In this document: piece after piece, positions 1 through 7,412 of the stretch
Layout: every line of letters begins with the position of its first letter
How positions within the stretch are numbered: the stretch's first letter is position 1
DNA from: Polynucleobacter brandtiae
GTDB taxonomy: Bacteria; Pseudomonadota; Gammaproteobacteria; Burkholderiales; Burkholderiaceae
Direction: 5' to 3'
Assembly (NCBI RefSeq): GCF_002797575.1
Contig: NZ_PGTX01000002.1
Coordinates: forward strand, 62,001-126,000
Length of the DNA: 64,000 nucleotides
The notes under the pieces: model-generated
What the model saw: only the letters and a program-made list of their open reading frames with translations
Databases searched by the model: none
What the model was told of the DNA's origin: nothing
Translations under genes and position numbers: made by a program

Positions 1-320
1 CCATTCGTCGTCATAAACAGTATCTTGGAAAGCTCATGCGCTTTTTAGATGAAGAAGAGCTAGAGACTATTCAGAAAAGATTGGATGCGATCCAGGGGGT
101 CAGTAAGGCGGAAACTGCCAAACTGCATTTTTTAGAATCCTATCGCAACAAGTTGATTGCCAATGATGAGGCCTTTACTGCCATGATTGCGCAATATCCA
201 GATATGGATATTCAGAATATGCGCACACTTATTCGTAATGCGCGTAAGGAAAAAGAAATGAGCAAACCGCCTAAGGCGTATCGCGAGATCTTTCGCGTTC
301 TAAAAGATATGGGTATCTAA
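1..320 (+). CDS. darP: DarP/YjgA ribosome-associated protein, C-terminal part (cut by window edge)
   Basis: The frame is open from base 3 with no stop upstream, so the gene begins outside the window and only about 105 C-terminal residues are seen. The residues RRHKQYLGKLMR followed by a DEEEL helix and the ending FRVLKDMGI match the DUF615 family (YjgA, renamed DarP). In E. coli this protein binds late 50S precursors and helps form the peptidyl-transferase centre. The internal ATG at 36 is not the start because the family motif begins before it. The stop codon overlaps the convergent acyltransferase gene by four bases. Confidence 0.85.
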   Translation, partial: IRRHKQYLGKLMRFLDEEELETIQKRLDAIQGVSKAETAKLHFLESYRNKLIANDEAFTAMIAQYPDMDIQNMRTLIRNARKEKEMSKPPKAYREIFRVLKDMGI

Positions 321-1417
321 AGCTTGAGCTTGAGCTTGAGTTTACGAGACGGTATTTCTACTAATTGATAGAGATAATTTGCAGCAACCCAACTTAGCAC
401 CACTGCCACTAGCATCAGAGTGAGTGCAACTAGACCATCATGATGAGTATGCATTCCCCAGGCAATATAAATAGTGTTAGCCAACAGGATGAATGCAAAG
501 TGCACTAAAAAAGCACAGTAGGACCTACGGCTACCCCACAAAATAGTGAGCACTGCAGTATGAAATCGGGCATGCTTTTCATCTTTGTAAGCCCTGCTAC
601 CCCATATGATCAAAGCGAGCGCTACGAAATAGGCTAAGCAATTCCGAATCCAAAGGTCTTGCAAACTGGAGATCAGAATGACTACCCCAATCAAACCGAA
701 CAATCCCTGCGCTAGGCAAGTCACGATGGTATCCACGGTAGGACTGCCCACTGCGTCACCCTGATTTTTGGCTAGGTATGCCAATACGCCTAAACCGTAA
801 GAGCCAATAAAGTAGATGAAGTAATTCTCATACTCACTATGGCGATTGAAATACAGCAGTGAGGTGACAGCCAACCCAGTGGCCACCCAAATCAAAGAAC
901 GAGAATTGGGCAAGAGCCCCATCAGAATCGCTAGTATAGAAAATAGTTGCCAATCAATAGCGACGTACCAGGCCCCAGCCGATATCGAGTCTAGGCCCAA
1001 GATACCCTGCAAGAAAAATAGATGCGCCAGCAATTGCCCCAAGGTTTCTGACTCACCTACAAATTCATCCTGAACCCAAAATCGCGCTATCCAGGCACAG
1101 CAAATCGTCAACAGTAATGCCACTAGGTAGGGCGTAAATAAACGCAGATAGCGATTGAAGATCAATTTCAATAGCGCTCGGGGATTTCTTAAATTGGTTT
1201 GAGAGCTCAAAGACTGAGCAGCCAAATAACCGCCCATCACCAGAAAGATTTGGACTGCATAACGCCCGTAATCGAACAAGAAGCCCATCAAGCCCGGCAG
1301 TAAGCTCTTCGCATCTTCTGCCAACTGCCCATAACTTGAGAAATGGTGCAGGATGATGAGTAAAGCGGCAAAAAGCTTTAAAAAATCAATGAGTAAGAAA
1401 TGGTTTTTTGACTGCAA
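317..1417 (-). CDS. acyltransferase 3 family membrane protein
   Basis: A 366-residue polytopic membrane protein. The N-terminus (residues 6-30) has the helix and His-His pair (H24, H25) typical of acyltransferase-3 enzymes, which move acetyl or other acyl groups onto sugars or peptidoglycan at the inner membrane. About ten hydrophobic segments follow, and YGRYAVQIFLVMGGYL resembles the conserved second helix. The protein ends in an alternating Lys-Leu tail (KLKLKLKL) encoded by a hexanucleotide repeat. No neighbouring glycan genes indicate the substrate; the main polysaccharide cluster is 20 kb away. Confidence 0.8.
   Translation of the reverse strand: MQSKNHFLLIDFLKLFAALLIILHHFSSYGQLAEDAKSLLPGLMGFLFDYGRYAVQIFLVMGGYLAAQSLSSQTNLRNPRALLKLIFNRYLRLFTPYLVALLLTICCAWIARFWVQDEFVGESETLGQLLAHLFFLQGILGLDSISAGAWYVAIDWQLFSILAILMGLLPNSRSLIWVATGLAVTSLLYFNRHSEYENYFIYFIGSYGLGVLAYLAKNQGDAVGSPTVDTIVTCLAQGLFGLIGVVILISSLQDLWIRNCLAYFVALALIIWGSRAYKDEKHARFHTAVLTILWGSRRSYCAFLVHFAFILLANTIYIAWGMHTHHDGLVALTLMLVAVVLSWVAANYLYQLVEIPSRKLKLKLKL
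322..340. repeat. hexanucleotide repeat (gcttga)n
   Basis: Three perfect copies of gcttga plus a trailing g lie at the 3' end of the acyltransferase gene and encode its Lys-Leu tail. Copy-number change would lengthen or shorten the tail by two residues per unit without a frameshift. Confidence 0.7.
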
Positions 1418-1470
1418 AGCTTAATTTCAGTATTTCAAAGGGGGAAGGTAAATAAGAGAAGCGTAGCAAC

Positions 1471-1510
1471 TGCCTGGGATGGCCTGACATTGCCTGAAAT
1501 TGCCTGGGCG
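1471..1510. repeat. degenerate 10-bp tandem repeat, four units
   Basis: Four consecutive 10-base units share the core GCCTG (TGCCTGGGAT, GGCCTGACAT, TGCCTGAAAT, TGCCTGGGCG). They lie between the acyltransferase start and a small minus-strand gene. The function is unknown. Confidence 0.6.
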
Positions 1511-1543
1511 GGATTTATATCGCCGCGCATGACCAACCACCAA

Positions 1544-1717
1544 CTACTTCGATTTGGTCTTACCCATAAGGGAGGCCAGCAAAGGATTTGTGCTGGCTAA
1601 ATCTTTCTTCGCCTTGGCTACTTCTTCCGCCGTGCCGGGCTTAGGCACCTTTGCAGCATTTTTCATACGCTGGGCAGTGGCTAAGCCGAGGTTTTTGTAG
1701 AGGTCGGTTTTTTTCAT
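1544..1717 (-). CDS. small conserved-looking protein, 57 aa, unknown function
   Basis: ATG at 1717 opens a 57-codon frame (MKKTDLYKNLGLATAQRMK at the N-terminus, ending ASLMGKTKSK). It is Lys/Ala rich with no membrane segment or Cys. The MKKTDLYKN start recalls small hypothetical proteins of betaproteobacteria (from memory, unchecked). A purine-rich stretch (AGAGAAG) lies about 10 bases upstream. It sits alone between the acyltransferase and the HdeD-like gene, on their strand. I do not recognise a function. Confidence 0.55.
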   Translation of the reverse strand: MKKTDLYKNLGLATAQRMKNAAKVPKPGTAEEVAKAKKDLASTNPLLASLMGKTKSK

Positions 1718-1754
1718 ACTTAAGTTGCTTCTCTTTTAATGGGTTACTTCAATA

Positions 1755-2345
1755 TTATTTCGTAATCGAGCGCGCAGCTAAACCTAGGAATAGCAATGAC
1801 CAGCCTTGTAGCAGTAATTCAATGGCAATGAGCAATCCTGGTAACCACAGACTACTCTGTGGATAGCCATTCATGATGAGCACGCCCATCAAGATAGAAA
1901 TTGCCGATGACAGCAACAGCCAAAACCATTCCTGAAAATGCCGATGCTGAAATGCCGACAGCAAACGAAGTCCACCCGTAACGAAGAAAATAGCCGCTAA
2001 CCACAATGTGATGACCTCTAAAGAAGGAATCGGAAATAGCCAAGTAAATAAACCAGCAACAAGGTACATCACCGCCAAAACCATCTGAATGCCAACACTC
2101 TTCCAGCCATGGGATTTCATAGCATGACTAGCCTGTAATGCCCCAGCCAGGATTAAGAATGCCCCGACGATATTGATGCTCACAAAAGAGAACAGGGTTT
2201 GACCAGCGACACCGATCATGCCTAAAACAATGAATAGAACATCCATGCCAATGAGTGCTCCAGGCACTTTAGCGGCAGCGCCTAAAACAGCACTCCGAAT
2301 TGCCATGAGTTGTGTTGCAGATAGATCGGTGTTGTTTTCAGACAT
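1755..2345 (-). CDS. HdeD-like (DUF308) inner-membrane protein
   Basis: About 196 residues with six hydrophobic helices in three pairs, the pattern of the HdeD/DUF308 family. E. coli HdeD is linked to acid resistance; most other members are uncharacterised. I start at the ATG at 2345 (MSENN) because the longer frame uses a TTG two codons upstream. The gene lies 16 bases downstream of the PcaD-like gene on the same strand, so the two may be co-transcribed. Function beyond membrane location is unknown. Confidence 0.7.
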   Translation of the reverse strand: MSENNTDLSATQLMAIRSAVLGAAAKVPGALIGMDVLFIVLGMIGVAGQTLFSFVSINIVGAFLILAGALQASHAMKSHGWKSVGIQMVLAVMYLVAGLFTWLFPIPSLEVITLWLAAIFFVTGGLRLLSAFQHRHFQEWFWLLLSSAISILMGVLIMNGYPQSSLWLPGLLIAIELLLQGWSLLFLGLAARSITK

Positions 2346-2361
2346 GGTCAATGCGCATTTC

Positions 2362-3198
2362 TTATAGAGAATCGTCTACTGTATCAATAAAATCGCGAAT
2401 AGTACGATTAAATGCCGTTGGCTGCTCAATATTCGATAAATGGGCAGCATCCTCCAAAATCACCAGCTGAGAGCCATCAATCATGCGATTGAGCACAATC
2501 GCTTGGTCTACGGTGCAAGCGGGATCTTGGCGACCAGTCACAATCAAAGTAAGTGCTTTGATCTTCAAAAGCATGGTGGTTTGTGCCATATCGCGCACTG
2601 CGCTGGCACAACCTAAGTAACCCTCAAGTCCTGTACCCAAAATCATTTGACGCACCTTCTCAATATCCTGAGGGGCACGCTCAATAAATGGCGCCGTAAA
2701 CCAGCGCCCAATCGTACCGGTGACTAAGCCTGAAATACCCTCTTTGCGCGCTAGTGCAAAACGATCTTCCCACAAACTACGTGGAGGCATTTCGCTTGCG
2801 GTGTCGCATAAAGATAATGAGCGGATACGCTCTGGATACCGAGCGCCCAATTGTTGACCAATCATGCCGCCCATCGATAAGCCAATAAAGTGCACTTGAT
2901 CAATCTTGAGGGCATCTAATAAAGCAACGGCATCGTCTGCTAATTGCCCCATGTTATAGGGGGCTGGGGTTGTTTCGGATCCACCATGGCCGCGCTTATC
3001 AAAGCGCAGAACACGGTAACGATCTGTTAACGCTGGCACATTCCAGTCCCACATGCTGTAGTCTGACATCAAGCTATTTGCCATCAAGATGACAGGAGCT
3101 CCTTCGGGGCCGTCAAAACGAAAGGCGATATCGATGCCATTGGCCTGAATCGTTTGCTGTGCGTGGGAATGCTCGTTTGTTTGAATTGATGGGTTCAT
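2362..3198 (-). CDS. alpha/beta hydrolase, 3-oxoadipate enol-lactonase-like (PcaD)
   Basis: A 278-residue alpha/beta-hydrolase. The nucleophile elbow GLSMGG places the catalytic serine at about residue 108; the acid is probably in GRQDP and the histidine in EDAAHLSNIEQP near the C-terminus. The sequence around GLSMGGMIGQQLGARYPERI resembles PcaD, which opens 3-oxoadipate enol-lactone in the protocatechuate branch of the beta-ketoadipate pathway. No other pca genes are present, so substrate assignment is by similarity only. The ATG at 3198 is the only plausible start. Confidence 0.72.
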   Translation of the reverse strand: MNPSIQTNEHSHAQQTIQANGIDIAFRFDGPEGAPVILMANSLMSDYSMWDWNVPALTDRYRVLRFDKRGHGGSETTPAPYNMGQLADDAVALLDALKIDQVHFIGLSMGGMIGQQLGARYPERIRSLSLCDTASEMPPRSLWEDRFALARKEGISGLVTGTIGRWFTAPFIERAPQDIEKVRQMILGTGLEGYLGCASAVRDMAQTTMLLKIKALTLIVTGRQDPACTVDQAIVLNRMIDGSQLVILEDAAHLSNIEQPTAFNRTIRDFIDTVDDSL

Positions 3199-3770
3199 GT
3201 GTCTCTATCTTTTTAAAATGTATATCGGTGATTGCCTAGTGAATTGTATGCAAGCAAAATAAATTATTTATTGTGGATCGCTTACGTGATGATTGATCCC
3301 TTCATTCTTTTGAATTACCTGAATCACTTGAAAAAAGTTTTCTTTGCGTCTGTGTACTCAAAATCAGTGACCCATCTTTATTACCAGATTAAAAAAATAA
3401 ATTGACATCATCTTCCTTTGAGTCTTATTAATATTCTCATTGTATTGTTGTGCTAATTTAAATTCTTCTGGGGACTTTTTGAATATTTTTATGTGTATAG
3501 CTATACCCCGCCCAGCAACCTTCATCCAAGTACTCGGCGACTGTTAGTGCCGTATAGACTGCCAACAGAGATGCCCTGAGAAATTTACTACAACATATTT
3601 TTCAGTAAGCTTTAGCTCCTCAATCTCCCATGGAGCAATCATTCAAAATCTTGAAATTAAATCTTTTCTGGCATCGGATATGAGGAGCAATATCGTCCCG
3701 CCATAGGATTCATAACCCTTGCTTCATTTCTCGCCTAAATCGCATATCTGGTCTTGTAAATTATGGGGCA
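3199..3770. other. 572-bp gene-free stretch with decayed fragments
   Basis: No intact gene is seen. The left part (3265-3342) is a rearranged fragment of the TA locus at 4815-4963. From 3458 onward the stretch is the non-coding arm of the duplicated higBA block. On the minus strand, short open pieces starting MIAPWEIEEL and containing YTALTVAEYLDEG are shared with the copy at 21.1-21.4 kb, but a frameshift in one copy and a stop in the other show they no longer form a gene. Confidence 0.6.
3265..3342 (-). pseudogene. fragment of HigA-like antitoxin 3' region, deleted copy
   Basis: The bases match two separated parts of the downstream locus: 4815-4847 and 4915-4963. The 67 or so bases between them are missing here. 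In the parental locus both junctions lie at the direct repeat ATTGAT (4842-4847 and 4915-4920), so the fragment looks like a copy that lost the interval by recombination between short direct repeats. It removes the antitoxin's stop and last residues. Confidence 0.6.
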
Positions 3771-4106
3771 TTAGGCTGCTGCCAGCAAAGGCTTCATCGC
3801 CATTGGGGCCATAGCTGGATTACTCCTAAACTTTTGCTCAACTTCCCATAAATCAACCGCTTCTTGCATATGCAACCAGCTCTCGGGCGTCCCGCCAATT
3901 ACCTTGGAGAGTCTTACCGCCATCTCAGCACTAATGCCTCTTTTTTCATGAAGGATCTCTGAAACAGTTAAACGACTCACACCTAAATGGTTAGCAAAAG
4001 TCGCCTGAGTAATACCAAGTTCAGGCAAGACATCCTCGCGTAAAATGGCGCCTGGATGAGTCGGTCTTCGGCTTGGATTTCTTAAACTTCTCATTATTTT
4101 CTTCAC
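3771..4106 (-). CDS. higA: HigA-family antitoxin (XRE), copy 1
   Basis: 111 residues with one XRE helix-turn-helix (about residues 25-80: HPGAILREDVLPELGITQ, then LGVSRLTVSEILHEKRGIS) and the TPESWLHMQ signature of HigA/VapI antitoxins. HigA binds the HigB toxin and represses its own operon. The frame opens with GTG overlapping the higB stop (TAGTG); an ATG at 4094 with GAAGAA upstream is an alternative start. The gene follows higB, the usual toxin-first order. A near-identical paralogue lies at 21427-21762. Confidence 0.9.
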   Translation of the reverse strand: MKKIMRSLRNPSRRPTHPGAILREDVLPELGITQATFANHLGVSRLTVSEILHEKRGISAEMAVRLSKVIGGTPESWLHMQEAVDLWEVEQKFRSNPAMAPMAMKPLLAAA

Positions 4107-4384
4107 TAGTGATAATCCTCCAAATCCACTTCGACAGCACTATCGCCATCAAATTGAAAAGTTATTCGCCAATTTCCGGATACAGTAACCGAATAAACGC
4201 CTCTTCGCTTTCCTTTTAATTCATGAAACTTAAATCCCGGTAAATCCATATCTTCGTGCATGATCGCCGAATCTAAACGATCTAAAATTCGCTCGATTCT
4301 GGTACCAAACTGCGCAGGAATAGCCTTATAGCTACCCTTGATAAAAAAGCTCTCTAGCCCTTTATGAGCAAACGATGTGATCAT
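4106..4384 (-). CDS. higB: HigB-family toxin, RelE/ParE fold, copy 1
   Basis: 92 residues ending NWRITFQFDGDSAVEVDLEDYH, typical of HigB mRNA endonucleases, which cut mRNA on the ribosome. I start at the ATG at 4384 rather than 4402 for three reasons. AAGG lies 6 bases upstream. The matching ATG starts the copy at 22040, where the upstream ATG is out of frame. The upstream ATG also overlaps the likely -10 element. All family residues, including the basic stretch LKGKRRGVYS, are present, so it looks functional. Confidence 0.9.
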   Translation of the reverse strand: MITSFAHKGLESFFIKGSYKAIPAQFGTRIERILDRLDSAIMHEDMDLPGFKFHELKGKRRGVYSVTVSGNWRITFQFDGDSAVEVDLEDYH

Positions 4385-4400
4385 GGCTACCTTTTTTATC

Positions 4401-4428
4401 ATTGTAATGTACTTAATTACAATGTCAA
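4401..4428 (-). promoter_or_regulatory. higBA promoter with overlapping operator, copy 1
   Basis: On the minus strand TTGACA is followed after 16 bases by TACAAT, a near-consensus sigma-70 promoter. The inverted repeat ATTGTAAT-N7-ATTACAAT (4401-4423) overlaps the -10 and spacer, a natural site for HigA repression. The same arrangement is kept in copy 2. Confidence 0.75.
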
Positions 4429-4456
4429 GACATTCATTACATTACGAATAGGTCCC

Positions 4457-4511
4457 GATACATAGTATTAGAATGATTATTTACATTTCAGTAAATACTA
4501 AAACCACATAG
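4457..4511. repeat. dispersed hairpin repeat, copy A
   Basis: About 55 bases similar to 5555-5606 and 10479-10534. The common core is tattag...ttacaCTTcagtAAGtgctaaaaccacat. In this copy the small stem is ATTT-cagt-AAAT; the others have ACTT-cagt-AAGT or ACCT-cagt-AAGT. It lies just 5' of the higBA promoter. Confidence 0.55.
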
Positions 4512-4558
4512 CGGGCGCAGGGAATCGACCAATCCTATTTAAGAGGCGCAATCTTTTT

Positions 4559-4855
4559 CTAACTTATCTTTGCGATGATTTGAGTCCAACCAGGATGAGC
4601 GTTAGACTTGGTAGCCCTCATACCTAAAAATGTTTGAGTTTTGACAACAATATTAGTAATTTTTTGCAGCTCAAAAGTACGCCAGTCATTTGTTAACGCT
4701 ACTTCAGAGCTATTTTTTAATTGCCACGCCAGCAGCTCTAATTTAGTATTTTTGCAACCAAGAACATGCGGCTTCACCAACCGAACTTCTTGAGCATAGG
4801 CAAGCTCAATCAGTTGTTTATTGTTGATCGCTTCCGTGATGATTGATGTCCATAT
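4559..4855 (-). pseudogene. small WYL-like protein, start lacking
   Basis: The frame reads ITEAINNKQLIELAY, then VKPHVLGCKN, LLAWQLKN, WRTFELQKI and TFLGMRATK. This resembles small WYL-like proteins of about 95 residues (from memory: family lines like VVEPH-YG, A-QL-G, GWR-F). No ATG exists upstream; the only in-frame starts are TTG 4780 and GTG 4777, which would cut off the first conserved strand. The frame is continuous with the antitoxin upstream, separated only by that gene's TAA at 4856-4858. Either it uses a non-standard start or it is a remnant. Confidence 0.4.
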
Positions 4856-5209
4856 TTAAGCGAGCGCCCTCTGGCGCACTTTTGACTTCTTTTTCGCCAA
4901 TGCATTTAATTGAACATTGATCCCTTCATTTTTTTGAATTACGTGGATCACTTGAAAAAAGTTCTCCATGGTGGGATTCCCAGAAGGAGCAAGCATGCGA
5001 TGAAGGCTTTTACTTGGCTTATTCATTTCTTGGGCTAGGCCCTCAAAACCGATCGTTGAATTTACCAAGTCTCGAAGTAAGCTTTTTCCAAGTGCGGTGT
5101 CACCTTCAAAAAAGGCGGAAAGCGCCTCTTGGAATAAGGCCGCTGCAAAAGCAGGATCACGCTCAATGCGAGCCTTGACTGTATCTTTAAATAATTTCGT
5201 TAATGACAT
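4856..5209 (-). CDS. HigA-like addiction-module antitoxin (COG3636 type), toxin decayed
   Basis: 117 residues from ATG 5209 (MSLTKLFKDTVKARIERDP). GAGGAA lies six bases upstream, and the ATG overlaps the second of two tandem TAA codons ending the toxin remnant. The helix-turn-helix region (IGFEGLAQEMNKPSKSLHRMLAPSGNPTMENFFQVIHVIQ) matches antitoxins paired with COG3657 RelE-like toxins. It should repress its own promoter. The partner immediately upstream is a pseudogene, so this is an orphan antitoxin with an intact frame. Confidence 0.8.
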   Translation of the reverse strand: MSLTKLFKDTVKARIERDPAFAAALFQEALSAFFEGDTALGKSLLRDLVNSTIGFEGLAQEMNKPSKSLHRMLAPSGNPTMENFFQVIHVIQKNEGINVQLNALAKKKSKVRQRALA

Positions 5210-5211
5210 TA

Positions 5212-5495
5212 TTATTTCCTCTTCTCTTTTCGAGCACTTTGTTTTCTGTCCCACTCATACACTTTCCAAGCAAGCTTTGCTCCATCAATGGCCTTTTGCT
5301 GCCCCTTCTCTTGACGAAAATACACGCGATACCCGGGACAAAAATCAATCGTCATTTCAAATAACCCATCTCCACTCGAGCTAGGTACACCTGAACCTTT
5401 GCAGTTGCAACAGGATCCAAAGCGTCAAACTATTTTGCGAAAGGTTATGTGCCATTTGCATCAAGGTACTCTGTAAATTCGTTTATTTTAGGCAT
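5212..5495 (-). pseudogene. decayed RelE-like (COG3657) toxin
   Basis: From ATG 5495 the frame reads EFTEYLDANGT, stop, PFAK, stop, FDALDPVATAKVQVYLARVEMG; a shift of frame then gives LFEMTIDFCPGYRVYFRQEKG and a Lys-rich end before TAA TAA. These pieces follow a COG3657 toxin in order. The stops are TAA at 5445-5447 and TAG at 5430-5432 (where the family has Trp). Two internal pieces are missing: the segment after VEMG and the LLCGG strand. It cannot make toxin. Confidence 0.8.
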
Positions 5496-5503
5496 CACTA
5501 ATG

Positions 5504-5519
5504 GTAACATATAAGTTAC
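5504..5519. promoter_or_regulatory. candidate operator of the decayed relE-like operon
   Basis: GTAAC-ATATAA-GTTAC is an imperfect palindrome just upstream of the toxin remnant start. It is a plausible binding site for the surviving antitoxin. Confidence 0.35.
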
Positions 5520-5554
5520 TTATGGCAAGTAATTTTTTAAATCCCAACTCCATC

Positions 5555-5606
5555 CATAGTATTAGCGAGCCTACCTACACCTCAGTAAGTGCTGAAACCA
5601 CATCTC
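5555..5606. repeat. dispersed hairpin repeat, copy B
   Basis: Matches copies A and C. The stem here is ACCT-cagt-AAGT with a G-U pair possible. It lies about 60 bases 5' of the decayed toxin. Confidence 0.55.
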
Positions 5607-5775
5607 AGACTTAATCAGAATCTAACCGGTTAACCTTGTTGCTTATTTAGATCTGGTGAATTAAGAATATGCTCAAAAAACAATAGTGATTCAGACTAAA
5701 TAACTCGAGTCTGCCCCTTCTTTTGAAGAGTATATTGTTACTTATAAATAACTTTTTATAGTAATAAATGATATT

Positions 5776-6039
5776 ATGTTGCTTATGAATAACAATATAT
5801 TTACTCTTCGAGAGTTAGCACAGGCTATGCGCTCCGAACGTAAGGCGCTAGGCTTTACTCAGGCAGATCTGGCCAAAAAGGCAGGCCTTCGCAGAGAAAC
5901 CATCATTCAGTTGGAAGCGGGCGAAAACATTAGTGCCCATACCCTGCTGCAAACAATCAGCGCACTAGGCAAGTGCTTGAGCATCAATGATGCCCGCCTC
6001 GATTACGACCAGCTAAAGGAAGCCTTCAGTGAAATCTGA
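5776..6039 (+). CDS. hipB: HipB-like XRE antitoxin
   Basis: 87 residues (or 84 from the ATG at 5785) made of a single helix-turn-helix: LGFTQADLAKKAGLRRETIIQLEAG is a clear XRE motif. It precedes and overlaps a hipA gene by 11 bases, so it should be the DNA-binding antitoxin that represses hipBA and holds HipA inactive. The upstream 60 bases are very AT-rich, with repeated TTACTTATAA-like words that may be operators. No good Shine-Dalgarno sequence is visible. Confidence 0.82.
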   Translation: MLLMNNNIFTLRELAQAMRSERKALGFTQADLAKKAGLRRETIIQLEAGENISAHTLLQTISALGKCLSINDARLDYDQLKEAFSEI

Positions 6040-7210
6040 TCGTATTCAAAAACTCCTTATTAATACGCCCCAAGGCCACTCCGGAATACTCAGTAAAGAG
6101 TCCCGTTTTGCCTTTAATTACCAAACTACCGATCGCCGGGCAGAGGCCTCGCTAGTGTTACCTATTCGATCTGAGAGTTACGCCAGTGGCGGCCTATTTT
6201 CCATATTCCAAATGAATAAGCCCGAGGGCTATTTGCTGGAATATTTAAAAGCACGCTTCTCAAAGTCACTCTATTTAGATGACATGATGCTCCTCAAGCT
6301 TACGGGGGAAAATCAAATTGGACGCTTGCAGTATCTAGATCCCAGTGATGAAAAGTTAAAAACCACTAAAGCAATCATCTCTAAAGAAGAAATTTTGTCA
6401 TCTAGCGCTTCTGAAGAGTTATTTGCATTTTTAGTAAACAGCTATTTTGACTCGGGAATTTCTGGATTCCAGCCCAAGGTGATTGCTCCTGTTAGCGATC
6501 GAAAGACTGTATCTACTGATCAATACATCATCAAAGCCTCTGGCGATGACTATCCATATTTAGCTCAAAATGAATTTATGTGTATGGAAGTAGCGCGTCG
6601 CTCTGGCATTACAGTGCCAGATTTTGAGCTGTCGGAAAATGGCGAGCTTTTTATCATGAAGCGTTTTGATATCAACGCTAGCGATAAGCATCTTGGTCTA
6701 GAAGATATGGCTGTGCTCATGGGGAAAACCACGGAGAAAAAATATCAAGGAAGTTACGAGGGTATCGCTAAAGCGATTGATATTTTTTGCAAATCCAACG
6801 CCCCTGAAAGCAAGAGACGATTTTTTGAATACATTGCTTTGTCTGTTCTCTTACGCAATGGCGATGCCCACCTGAAGAACTTTTCGCTGCTCTATGAAAC
6901 GCCGGGTGATGAAGTCATGCTCTCTCCACTATACGATGTTGTGACAACTTCTATTTATGAAATACAGAACCCAAAGACAGGGGCAACTAAAGTTGACAAT
7001 ACGATGGCTTTAAATATGTTTAAAACCAAGAGTTATCCTAGTACTGCGCAGTTGATTGAATTTGGCAAAACCACTTGTATGCTGACCCATCCACAAGATG
7101 TCATTACCCGTATTGAGGAGATGAAATTGGAGGTGATGAAAGAGCACTCCGATCGCATGCATAGTGAACTCATCACCAAGCTGGGCAAAGTATGGGGAAC
7201 CTCTCTCTAG
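6029..7210 (+). CDS. hipA: HipA-like serine/threonine kinase toxin
   Basis: 393 residues. ISGFQPKV (about residue 145) is the HipA P-loop region and YIIKASGDDYPYLAQNEF the lysine-containing strand. NGDAHLKNF (about residue 278) holds the catalytic Asp and metal-binding Asn, and LSPLYDVVTT carries the second metal ligand. HipA kinases phosphorylate glutamyl-tRNA synthetase or other targets and stop growth. All motifs are present and the frame is intact. It is translationally coupled to hipB. Confidence 0.85.
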   Translation: MKSDRIQKLLINTPQGHSGILSKESRFAFNYQTTDRRAEASLVLPIRSESYASGGLFSIFQMNKPEGYLLEYLKARFSKSLYLDDMMLLKLTGENQIGRLQYLDPSDEKLKTTKAIISKEEILSSSASEELFAFLVNSYFDSGISGFQPKVIAPVSDRKTVSTDQYIIKASGDDYPYLAQNEFMCMEVARRSGITVPDFELSENGELFIMKRFDINASDKHLGLEDMAVLMGKTTEKKYQGSYEGIAKAIDIFCKSNAPESKRRFFEYIALSVLLRNGDAHLKNFSLLYETPGDEVMLSPLYDVVTTSIYEIQNPKTGATKVDNTMALNMFKTKSYPSTAQLIEFGKTTCMLTHPQDVITRIEEMKLEVMKEHSDRMHSELITKLGKVWGTSL

Positions 7211-7293
7211 CTGTGCATCATTCGGAGCTCAAGCGCCCGAATTGACGATTACAAAGCTTTAATCAAGCATGAAAATCGAAATCGAATACCTAG

Positions 7294-7412
7294 CTACGAG
7301 CCACTAGCTACCAGCCATGATTGGTGAACAGTGGTGAAATTATCTGTTACGAGCCGACTAGAATGGTCACTATGGAGCAGTCTTTGTATAAATCTAACAA
7401 ATACTTCAGCAT
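7294..7412 (-). pseudogene. VapC toxin remnant
   Basis: The vapB stop overlaps an ATG (TAATG) that begins MLKYLLD, the normal start of a VapC PIN-domain ribonuclease. The next residues (LYKDCSI) are not VapC and the frame stops at TAA soon after. In a second frame HSDHSSRLVTDNF resembles the C-terminal LVTNN strand. About 90 central residues, with the acidic active site after D7, are gone. The order and overlap are those of a vapBC operon. Confidence 0.6.

Larger units (their letters stand above)
3458..4444. repeat. duplicated ~1-kb block carrying higBA, copy 1
   Basis: This block aligns along its length with 21113-22101. It holds the higBA promoter, higB, higA and about 310 bases of degenerate sequence 3' of higA. 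Homology stops cleanly after the shared ATTCATTACATTA. The encoded proteins differ at 7 of 92 (HigB) and 4 of 111 (HigA) residues, so both have stayed under constraint while the non-coding arm drifted more. Confidence 0.85.

Noticed and set aside
846..1073. Plus-strand open frame inside the acyltransferase gene
   Set aside because: It is antisense to a clear membrane-protein gene, with no ribosome site and no family resemblance.
3480..3660. Minus-strand piece VYTALTVAEYLDEG resembling ATP synthase or FliI
   Set aside because: The match is a few residues only, with no P-loop, and the surrounding frame is broken in both copies.
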